Shown piece after piece: positions 54,685 through 62,550 of a stretch of DNA of 64,000 nucleotides. Made by a program: the position numbers and the translations under genes. Source of the DNA: Filimonas sp. (GTDB lineage Bacteria; Bacteroidota; Bacteroidia; Chitinophagales; Chitinophagaceae); assembly GCA_017306865.1 (NCBI GenBank), contig JAFKHH010000011.1, positions 1,054,001-1,118,000 of the forward strand, given 5' to 3'. The first letter of the stretch is position 1; every line of letters begins with the position of its first letter. Below the pieces are notes generated by a model, which was not told where the DNA came from, ran no database searches, and saw only the letters and a program-made list of their open reading frames with translations.

Positions 54685-55893
54685 TTACTGTTTTCTTTTT
54701 ATGAATAACATTACCATAGCTGCCAGCGCACTGATTGCTCCAAACAGGTACACCGCTGCGTAGTTAAACCTGCTTGCAATGAGCCCCGCTATTGGCCCGG
54801 CAATACCCAATGAAAGATCGAAGAAGGCAACATATGCACCCAGCGCCGTGCCCCGCATGTGCGATGATACTTTCTTTACTGCCAACACACCAAGGGAAGG
54901 AAATATAAGAGAGAAGCCCGCGCCCGTAAGTATGCAGCCTGCAATAGCCATTGCACCGGATGTGGCAGACCAGATACAAAGCTGTCCTGCTATTTCCACT
55001 ACAAGCGAAAAAAGTGCTACGCGATAACCGCCAAAACGATCGGGGAAAGATGCGCAGAATACCCGCACCAGTACATAAGCGCTGCCGAAGGATGCAAACG
55101 CTGCAGCAGCCTCGCCCCAACCTTTCGTTTTAAAATAAAGTACAATGAAAGAAGATATACAGGCAAAGCCGATAGATGATAAAGCCAGGCCCATTCCCTG
55201 CCCCGCTATGGTGCCAATGACCTTATAAAAAGGTGTTCTCGCATGCGCAGGGTTTGCCGCAAGCATAGGTAATCTTAATGTAGCCAGCCATCCCAATACA
55301 GCAAGTATTATAATAGCGGTAAAAACACTTTGTACGCCCAATGAATGGTATAATCCAATGCCCAGTGGTGCGCCCGCAGCAATACCCGCATACATGGCTA
55401 TGCCGTTTCATGTCATTACCTTGCCCGACTTCTCTGCACCTGCGAGGCCAATTGCCCAGGTCAATGCGCCGGTTACCAGCAGGCTCTCAGCTACGCCATG
55501 TATAATCCTGGATAGCAACAACAACGAAAAAGAGAGGATATAAGAAGAAGAAAAAGGAATGATGCTCAAGTAACACAAGCCTGATAGTATTACGAGGAAT
55601 ACGCCTCTGTATGCACTTACGCTTGCACCCTTTGTGTCAGTTAGCTTGCCTGCGTATGCTCTTGTAAGTAATGTAGCAAGCGCTTGTACGCCCATAGCCA
55701 AACCGATGGCTACATTGCCAGACCTTAACTCATGCTGTATAAAGCCGGGCAATACGCCCAGCGTTATGCCAATAGTAAGATATACGGAGAAAACAGATAT
55801 AATAACCGGGATCATTACTTTGTAAAAAGAAGTGTTGTCATTATTCGGGACAGGGATTGCTTGTTTGTTTCCCGTCATTTGCATTGTATTCAT
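54685..55893 (-). pseudogene. MFS transporter interrupted by an in-frame stop
   Basis: Two open segments (55893-55408 and 55407-54685) are in the same frame and together give a normal MFS protein of about 402 residues, with the 12-segment pattern of YfcJ/YhhS-like transporters. They are separated by one TGA (55408-55410, minus) between GKVMT and NGIAM. In the family the position is occupied by Trp (VMTWNGIAM-type), so a single TGG to TGA change explains it. A TAGTTTTG box (55913-55920, minus) lies about 20 bp upstream. The gene lies between an AraC regulator and the truncated siderophore reductase. Confidence 0.85.
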
Positions 55894-55972
55894 TTCGCCA
55901 GGTATTATGCTGCAAAACTATATCCACGCTATCTCACAACAGGTAGCTATTCCATGGCTATGGTTGGACAAA

Positions 55973-56806
55973 TCATGGTTTGCGCTGGCGAAAGTCAGAT
56001 GCGGTAGTACCGGTATGCGTTTTAAAAAATCGGGAAAAATAAGTGTGGTCTTCATAACCCAGGTCAAAAGCGATCTGTTTAATGTCCAGGTCACTGTAAT
56101 ACAAAAGCCGTCTTGCTTCCAGTATTATCGCCTGGTGTATCCAATAACTCGCAGCAAACCCTGTAATTTGTTTGGATATTTCATTAAGGTACAGTGGTGT
56201 AATGTGCAGTAATGCAGCGTAGTCCTTCACCTGTTTTTTTGTTCTGTAAAGTTTTTGTACCAGTTGTTTGAAATGAGTAACGGTTTTGTATTTCTGCCCG
56301 CCAGCGAGGCCAATGACACTTTGTGTGCTTAGGATCGTTGTGGCTACAAGACCAGCAAGACTGCTGGTCAGCGATTCAATAATATTATCCTGGAAAGGTG
56401 AAGTATTATTTTCAAGCAATTTTTCCATTACTGGTAGAAAAGAGAAAAGTTCATTGCCTTTTTGCTTTAATGCAAACTGGCGTGAATTTAAATGTGTATG
56501 GAAAATATCCCTGTACATAGTGGGAATAAGCGCTGTCTCTATAAATACAAACCAACCCTCACAGTCTTTCTGTTGCAGGTAGTGGTGTACCTGCCCGGGA
56601 GCTACGTAGCAAATGGCTGCACCCGTAAGTTTTATTTGTTGAAAATCCAGCTCCCAAAGAAAAGTTCCTTTCTGTTGAATGATGAACATGTAATGGTCAT
56701 CCCGGTGAGGCGCCCGCGCTACATCATTCAATTCATAGATGTTGCACAGCTCAATGCCGGGCTTTTTGAGTGCTTCTCTATGTATTGTTATCGCTGATTT
56801 TGACAT
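55973..56806 (-). CDS. AraC family regulator of the siderophore-type locus
   Basis: From the ATG at 56806 the product has 277 residues: N-terminal cupin (FIIQQKGTFLWELDF, YVAPGQVHHY) and C-terminal AraC HTH (IKQIAFDLGYEDHTYFSRFFK). It lies 80 bp upstream of the interrupted MFS gene in the same direction and is likely to be its regulator. It is intact by length and motifs. The longer frame starts with TTG and is not preferred. Confidence 0.88.
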   Translation of the reverse strand: MSKSAITIHREALKKPGIELCNIYELNDVARAPHRDDHYMFIIQQKGTFLWELDFQQIKLTGAAICYVAPGQVHHYLQQKDCEGWFVFIETALIPTMYRDIFHTHLNSRQFALKQKGNELFSFLPVMEKLLENNTSPFQDNIIESLTSSLAGLVATTILSTQSVIGLAGGQKYKTVTHFKQLVQKLYRTKKQVKDYAALLHITPLYLNEISKQITGFAASYWIHQAIILEARRLLYYSDLDIKQIAFDLGYEDHTYFSRFFKTHTGTTASDFRQRKP

Positions 56807-56949
56807 CGACAAAAAATGAAATGATGTTTGTAAATATAGAAAGAATCGAACAACAAAAACGATTATATGACTACAGCCATAGCAATACGATTAGCTACTA
56901 ATATACTTTCTACTAAGCTGTATCTTTACAACTCGTGAACCCTTCTACT

Positions 56950-57765
56950 ATGTATTACCAAACGTATGAACCATCTATAGCATTAGCTGATTTTGTAAAA
57001 TGCTTCTGGGTATTGGAAAGCCCGGCATCCACAGAAAATCAGAAACAGCGCATTGTGCCCGATGGCTGTATGGAAATGATCTTTCACTATGGCGATTTGT
57101 ACCGTCAATATATAACAGGAACAGATAGCATTATACAACCGCGCAGTTTTGTCTTCGGGCAGATCACTACTCCGCTGGAAATTGAGCCGACAGGGGAGAG
57201 CGGTATTTTCGCTGTGCGTTTTTTGCCCGATGGTTTTATGCCTTTTGCTACTATGCCATTGCAGGAAATGGCAGATAAAGCAGTGGCCTTGCAGGAACTG
57301 TTTGGTGAGGAAGGTGTGCAACTGGCGGACTCTGTGTTACATGCCACAGATCATACGGCGCGTATTGGCATCATTGAAGCGTTTCTTACAAACAGGTTAT
57401 CTATGCCTGGCGTAATTGACCGCGTAGTGAATATAAGTGTAGCTGCTATCATTGATCTTGATGGGCAACTTTCTGTAAGCGGCCTGGCAGAACAGGTGAA
57501 TGTGAACCGGCGACAACTGGAAAGAAAATTTGCACAGGCCATCGGGTTAAGCCCAAAACAGTTAAGCAAGATCATCCGGCTACAGGCTACGATCAAGCGT
57601 ATGCAATCGCAGGCATTTGACAGCCTTACAGAAATAGCCTACGATGGCGAATATTATGACCAGGCGCATCTTATCCGCGATTTCAAAGAGTTTACAGGCG
57701 TTACGCCAAAGCAGTTTTACGCAAATAACCTGAAAATGTCCGCATTGTTTGCGGGAGCAGAATAG
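56950..57765 (+). CDS. AraC family regulator (DUF6597-type N-terminus)
   Basis: From the ATG at 56950 the product has 271 residues. The N-terminal part (VKCFWVLESP, RIVPDGCMEMIFHYG, FVFGQI) is the DUF6597-type sensor found on many Bacteroidota AraC proteins; the C-terminal HTH is LSVSGLAEQVNVNRRQLERKF with a second helix-turn-helix, EIAYDGEYYDQAHLIRDFKEF. A GTG start at 56935 is an alternative. The gene that follows codes for a DUF6265-like protein 68 bp away and may be under its control. Confidence 0.9.
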   Translation: MYYQTYEPSIALADFVKCFWVLESPASTENQKQRIVPDGCMEMIFHYGDLYRQYITGTDSIIQPRSFVFGQITTPLEIEPTGESGIFAVRFLPDGFMPFATMPLQEMADKAVALQELFGEEGVQLADSVLHATDHTARIGIIEAFLTNRLSMPGVIDRVVNISVAAIIDLDGQLSVSGLAEQVNVNRRQLERKFAQAIGLSPKQLSKIIRLQATIKRMQSQAFDSLTEIAYDGEYYDQAHLIRDFKEFTGVTPKQFYANNLKMSALFAGAE

Positions 57766-57833
57766 CCGTGTCGCGTTTGTACAATTTTAAATTCCCTGTA
57801 CAACTCATTTTTGTTATCTAAATAACACAACAA

Positions 57834-58298
57834 ATGAAATACGTGATGCTGATCGCGATCCTGTTGATCGTAAGTTTTGCTGCTGATGACAAGGCTACTT
57901 TGAAGCAGGCAAACTGGCTGGTAGGAACATGGGAAAATAAAACAAGCCGGGGATCGCTTTTTGAAAGCTGGACCATAGAGAGCGATAGCGCATACCGGGG
58001 TAAAAGTTATTTTCTGAAAAATAATGATACGGTAGTACTGGAAAATATACGACTGGTGCATAATGGGCAAGGGATCTTTTATATTCCCGCGGTCAAAAAT
58101 CAAAATGGCGGCCAACCCATTCCCTTTGCATTAAAGACAATGACCGCTACAGAAATGATCTTCGAAAATCCTGCACACGATTTCCCCCAGGTGATCTCTT
58201 ATAAACGTATTACCAACGATTCATTATTCGCAAAAATATCCGGCACCAAAAATGGCGTGTATCGCGAGCAGGCTTTTCCTATGAAAAGATATAAATAG
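57834..58298 (+). CDS. DUF6265-like exported protein
   Basis: The 154-residue protein has a signal peptide (VSFAADD) and a lipocalin-like small barrel: LVGTWENKTSRGSLFESW, NPAHDFPQVISYKRI. This matches the DUF6265 family of uncharacterised exported proteins. It is probably cotranscribed with, or controlled by, the AraC-type gene upstream. Function is unknown. Confidence 0.75.
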   Translation: MKYVMLIAILLIVSFAADDKATLKQANWLVGTWENKTSRGSLFESWTIESDSAYRGKSYFLKNNDTVVLENIRLVHNGQGIFYIPAVKNQNGGQPIPFALKTMTATEMIFENPAHDFPQVISYKRITNDSLFAKISGTKNGVYREQAFPMKRYK

Positions 58299-58334
58299 AT
58301 ATAGGTGTTAATTGTAGAATACTCCTTGTGCAGC

Positions 58335-58424
58335 TCTCCCGATCGTAGGTGCTCGAAAGACGTTGCTATATAATCTCAGCAAAAATATAACGTGTACTTG
58401 CTAGGACAGAGAGCCGGAGGCTCG
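58335..58424. repeat. Family B element, copy 2
   Basis: GGTGCTCGAAAGACGTTG, TATAATCTCAGCAAAAA and GACAGAGAGCCGGAGG match 36490-36570. Here the left end is CTCTCCCGATC, without the family A hairpin. Confidence 0.7.
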
Positions 58425-58601
58425 ATAGAATGGTAGAAAGATATATCTCACACCAATCAGAGCCGCAGCGCGGCGACAGAATTATTCCCTTGCAAAACGA
58501 TTCATTCTGTCGCTCCTCCGGAGCTCAACTGCTTGTATGAATTATTAAACTACTAATTTGACGTCCCGCTGGGACTTTATTATTTTTTCGAACATTTATA
58601 G

Positions 58602-58720
58602 TCTCCTGACCTGTGCTAAGTTGTTACTAAGCTAAACCTGCAAAAGATTTTGTAAATGCAAGCATACTTTTATATAAATAGTAATAATGAGTAGACACAG
58701 GCCGGAGGCCTGCGCCAGTG
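58602..58720. repeat. Family A element, copy with decayed left end
   Basis: The right end AGGCCGGAGGCCTGCGCCAG is intact; the left end reads CTCCTGACCTGTGC. The interior TTGTTACTAAGC matches the family. Confidence 0.65.
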
Positions 58721-58731
58721 AGAGCGAAAAG

Positions 58732-58792
58732 GATATTCCATATCTCGCTTAGAAGGCTGACAATAGTATGTTCTTGATAGATATGGAATATC
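58732..58792. repeat. Family H inverted repeat, copy 2
   Basis: GATATTCCATATCT (58732-58745) and its complement (58779-58792) flank 33 bp. It repeats the design at 19011-19069. Confidence 0.75.
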
Positions 58793-58821
58793 TATTGTAA
58801 TGCCTGTCACAAATGATGCAA

Positions 58822-58889
58822 AAGAGTGGTCCACTTTCGATATGCTAGTTTTTATCTGGCTGCATATTTCTAGAAAGTGGACCACTCTT
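58822..58889. repeat. Family I inverted repeat
   Basis: AAGAGTGGTCCACTTTC (58822-58838) and its exact complement (58873-58889) form a 17-bp perfect inverted repeat. A single related arm is at about 36370-36384. Confidence 0.75.
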
Positions 58890-59003
58890 GCCTCTGGTGC
58901 TACGTTGTTACTAAACTAAACCCACAAAAAAAATGTAAAAGCAAATATACTTCTATACAAAAAGTAGTAATAGGTAGATACAGGCCGGAGGCCTGCGCCA
59001 GTG
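58889..59003. repeat. Family A element, copy with decayed left end
   Basis: The left end is GCCTCTGGTGCTACG, the right end AGGCCGGAGGCCTGCGCCAG (about 58982-59001). The interior has TTGTTACTAAACTAAACC, like the copy at 58602. Confidence 0.65.
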
Positions 59004-59104
59004 AGCGCAAAACAGGTGATTCCAAAATATTCGACGTAGAAAAGATGTAGTGTTTCATCCTTTATGCTGTGTGCAAGTCTTGCATCAAAGGCATGCTTTA
59101 TATT

Positions 59105-59165
59105 TCGTAACAGCGTTAACATTGTTACGCTTTGCCGTTATACCTAATCGGTAACATTATGATAA
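59105..59165. promoter_or_regulatory. GTTAAC/GGTAAC words upstream of SusC
   Basis: GCGTTAACATTGTTACGC is an imperfect palindrome, followed by ACGCTTTGCCGTTAT and CGGTAACATTATGATAAC. These may be operator sites for an unknown regulator. The relation to the GTTAACGGTG words at 30505-30640 is only suggestive. Confidence 0.3.
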
Positions 59166-59520
59166 CTCTTCAAATTAAATAAAATCTTCACTTCGCTTGT
59201 AGTATTGTGCCCGCAATTATTGAACTAACTATCGACGAATGATTATCAGTTGTGTTTGGCATGCGCAAAAAAAAATGCGCGTCATAAAGCAGTATTCAAC
59301 ACCTTATTAGTTAAGGACTACTGTTTACGTTAATCATACCCATCACATTTTATCGATTGCCAATAGCCCTTTTATCGTAGCCATGCTGCGGATCGGTAAA
59401 GTGTGTACAGTTATCAGCAATGTTAGGTAAGCATACAGCCGTCTTGTACGGTATGTAGCGCAATACTTTTTTATATATCCATATCAGCACAATTCAGAAC
59501 AAAAAACAATTTAACTGTTT

Positions 59521-62500
59521 ATGAAAAGAAAGCTCTATTTGGCGGCATCCCTGTTTGCCCTTAGTATGGGGACCGCAATGGCTCACACGCCGCCCCGGTT
59601 AGATGATGACTACGAGGCTACACAGCAGCGGAAGATTAAAGGTGTTGTTACGGCTGCTGACGGTACACCACTTTCCGGTGTAAATGTGAAGTCAGCATCA
59701 ACCGGTAAAACTGCTGTTACAAACGACAAAGGTGAATTTACCATTGAAGCAGTGGAAGGGGAGAAACTTACTTTCACTTATATAGGACTTGCGCCGGTAG
59801 ATGTAGAGGTGAAAGGAGATAATATAAAGCTTGCCATGAAAGAAGGCAGCCGCCAGTTGGATGAAGTTGTATTAGTAGGCTATGGCAGCCAGACTAAAAA
59901 AGATGTTACGGGTGCTGTAACACAATTGAAGGGTGATAATATCAGGCAGGGTATTAATATCTCTGTAGATAATTTATTGCAAGGCCGGGTAGCCGGTGTG
60001 CGCATTGCACAGTCAAGCGGTGAGCCGGGAGCAGGTGTAGATGTATTTATAAGAGGTGTGGGTTCTATCCGCAGCGGTAGTACACCGTTGTTTGTGGTAG
60101 ATGGTGTGCCGCTTAGCAATGATGGTGTAAGCGCAGCAGGCGCCAACTTTGGCCTTGGTAACTCCGAGGCAAAGAACCCGTTGAACTTTTTAAACACCAG
60201 CGATATTGAAACAGTTACTGTGCTGAAAGACGCCTCTGCTGCTTCTATCTATGGTGCGCGTGGTTCCAATGGTGTTATCCTCATCACCACAAAGAAAGGT
60301 CGCAGGGAAAGGCCAACACTTAGCTACGATACTTACGTAGGTGTATCTAAAGTGATTAAAAAAATGGATGTATTGTCTGCTGATGAATATCGCAAGGCGA
60401 TTAAAGATCCGGCATATGATCACAAAGGCAATACAGACTGGCAGGATGAGCTGTTTCGCAACGCACTGTCACAAAATCATAACGTCTCTTTCTCTAAGTC
60501 AACCAGTACAGGTAACTACCTCGCTACTGTTTCGCGTATGACACAGGACGGTATTATTAAGAACAGCAGTTTTAAAAGAACAACTGCGCGCCTGAATGCG
60601 GAAGAGTCTTTCTTCGATGACAAGCGCCTTGTGGTTCGCTTTAACCTGACTGCAAGCGATATTAATGAAACGGGTATTCCGAACGGTGCCAATGCAGGAT
60701 CGGATGGTCAACTGATCACGCATATACTGATGGCAAACCCAACACGCTCGGTGTATGATGAGAAAGGCAAGTACACGAACTTTAATATGAATGCGCATTA
60801 TAACCCGGCTTATTTGTTGAGCATTTATGATGACAAAACAAATACATTCCGTGTATTGGGTAATGTAGAAGCGCGTTTAAGATTGGTGAAAGGTTTGGAG
60901 TACAGGTTTAACTACGGCGTTGATAAAACCACTTCTGAGCGTAATACAACCATGTTCCCTAACATCACAGACCGTACGCCACTGGGCGCTTATTCACAAA
61001 GCAACCTGTCTTCACTGAATACGCTTGTTGACAACTATCTTACCTATAAGCTGGCTGTTGATAAGCACCAGTTTGAAGTATTGGGTGGTATGTCTTATCA
61101 GAAATTCCAGTTCTCCGGTACAACTTTCGGCGTAGAAAAAATTGCAGACCGTGCCACAGGTGTTGCGCCTGAGTACAACCCAGGTTACTCCGGTACGCCA
61201 ACAGCTCCGGGTGGTTTTGCGCAGGAAAATGAATTGCAGTCTTTCTTCGGCAGGATCAACTATAACTACGATAACAAATACCTGTTTACTACTTCGCTGC
61301 GTGCGGATGGGTCTACACGTTTTGGTGAGGATAATAAATACGGTTATTTCCCGTCTTTCGCATTAGGCTGGGTGATCTCGCGTGAAAACTTCCTGTCGAA
61401 AATACCTGCTATTAAAGAATTGAAATTACGTGCAAGCTGGGGACAGACCGGTAACCAGGAAGTGCCTAACAAGATCACACAGGCAAGTTATTCGCTGGCT
61501 TCATCTGCCGGTTATTACCTGAATAGTGACCTGGTATTGGTAAACGGTGTATTGGTGAACCGTACTGCGAACCCAAAATTGAAATGGGAAGTAGTAGAGC
61601 AGTATAACCTTGGTGTAGACTTCGATCTTTTTGGAAGTAAACTTTATGGTTCTATTGAGTACTATAACAAAACAACAAAAGACCCGATCCTGAACATTCC
61701 ATCTGAACCACTTAGCCCTACAACAACCGTATGGAAAAATGTAGATGCACGTATCATCAATAAAGGTTTTGAAGTAACGCTTGGTTCCCGCATTGTGAAT
61801 ACAAAAAACATCACATGGAATGTGGATGTAAATGCGGCTACATTGTCAAATACAATCAAAGACCTGCCGGTATCGGAGCTTTACTCTGGTTCTATCTCAG
61901 GCCCGGGTTTGTCTGATGTAAAAGCAAACATCTACAAGAATGGTTATGAAGCAGGTTCTTTCTACATGCTGAAACATTTGGGTTATGATGCAAATGGTAA
62001 AGATATTTTTGAAGATAAGAACCGCGATGGATCTATAAACCCGGATGATCGCCAGATCTTCCAGGGCGCTATACCAAATCTTACATTCGGCCTTAACTCT
62101 ACGTTGCGTTACAAACAGTTTGATCTTTCTGCTTCTTTCATTGGGCAGACAGGTGGTTACCTGGTAAACAATACTGCGCTGAACCTGAACATCAACAGCC
62201 TAGCGTCTGACCGCAACGTGCTGAGGAAGTTCTACGAGGCAGGCGCTAATACTTCAAACCAGGTTCAGTTATCTTCTCTTTACCTGGAGAAATCAGATTT
62301 TGTACGTCTGAACAACCTGCGCCTTGGTTATACTATCAGGCCAAATAATCTTACCTGGTTGCAGTCTGTAAACGTATATGTAGCAGCGCAAAACCTGTTT
62401 ACTATTACGAAGTATTCCGGCTACGACCCTTTGGTTAACACAACTAAGACATTGGGTGGTAACCAGTCATTAGGTATTGATTATACAACTTACCCACCTG

Positions 62501-62538
62501 CTAAAACGCTGATGGTTGGTGCTACAGTAAACTTTTAA
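59521..62538 (+). CDS. SusC/RagA-type TonB-linked outer-membrane protein
   Basis: The 1005-residue protein has a signal peptide (ending AMAH), a carboxypeptidase-regulatory-like domain (about 38-110, IKGVVTAADGTPLSG), the SusC-type plug (LDEVVLVGYGSQTKKD, RGVGSIRSGSTPLFVVDG, DASAASIYGARGSNGV) and a 22-strand barrel ending MVGATVNF. It imports a glycan-derived or other large substrate with the SusD-type protein encoded 12 bp downstream. No glycoside hydrolase is seen in the window, so the substrate cannot be named. Confidence 0.95.
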   Translation: MKRKLYLAASLFALSMGTAMAHTPPRLDDDYEATQQRKIKGVVTAADGTPLSGVNVKSASTGKTAVTNDKGEFTIEAVEGEKLTFTYIGLAPVDVEVKGDNIKLAMKEGSRQLDEVVLVGYGSQTKKDVTGAVTQLKGDNIRQGINISVDNLLQGRVAGVRIAQSSGEPGAGVDVFIRGVGSIRSGSTPLFVVDGVPLSNDGVSAAGANFGLGNSEAKNPLNFLNTSDIETVTVLKDASAASIYGARGSNGVILITTKKGRRERPTLSYDTYVGVSKVIKKMDVLSADEYRKAIKDPAYDHKGNTDWQDELFRNALSQNHNVSFSKSTSTGNYLATVSRMTQDGIIKNSSFKRTTARLNAEESFFDDKRLVVRFNLTASDINETGIPNGANAGSDGQLITHILMANPTRSVYDEKGKYTNFNMNAHYNPAYLLSIYDDKTNTFRVLGNVEARLRLVKGLEYRFNYGVDKTTSERNTTMFPNITDRTPLGAYSQSNLSSLNTLVDNYLTYKLAVDKHQFEVLGGMSYQKFQFSGTTFGVEKIADRATGVAPEYNPGYSGTPTAPGGFAQENELQSFFGRINYNYDNKYLFTTSLRADGSTRFGEDNKYGYFPSFALGWVISRENFLSKIPAIKELKLRASWGQTGNQEVPNKITQASYSLASSAGYYLNSDLVLVNGVLVNRTANPKLKWEVVEQYNLGVDFDLFGSKLYGSIEYYNKTTKDPILNIPSEPLSPTTTVWKNVDARIINKGFEVTLGSRIVNTKNITWNVDVNAATLSNTIKDLPVSELYSGSISGPGLSDVKANIYKNGYEAGSFYMLKHLGYDANGKDIFEDKNRDGSINPDDRQIFQGAIPNLTFGLNSTLRYKQFDLSASFIGQTGGYLVNNTALNLNINSLASDRNVLRKFYEAGANTSNQVQLSSLYLEKSDFVRLNNLRLGYTIRPNNLTWLQSVNVYVAAQNLFTITKYSGYDPLVNTTKTLGGNQSLGIDYTTYPPAKTLMVGATVNF

Positions 62539-62550
62539 ATTTTAGACACG

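Larger units (their letters stand above)
58299..59520. other. 1.2-kb repeat-packed gap before SusC
   Basis: No gene is supported here. From left to right it holds a family B copy (58335-58424), a GCGACAGAAT/ATTCTGTCGC inverted pair (about 58460-58520), a GACGTCCCGCTGGGAC sequence (about 58560-58576), a decayed family A copy (about 58602-58720), a family H copy (58732-58792), a family I inverted pair (58822-58889), and another family A copy (about 58889-59003). About 59050-59520 has the SusC promoter region with GTTAACATTGTTACGC and GGTAACATTATG words. Confidence 0.7.

Noticed and set aside
55408-55410. In-frame TGA as selenocysteine or programmed read-through
   Set aside because: No selenocysteine-type stem follows, the expected residue is Trp, and the neighbouring reductase gene is broken too. 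A nonsense mutation is simpler.
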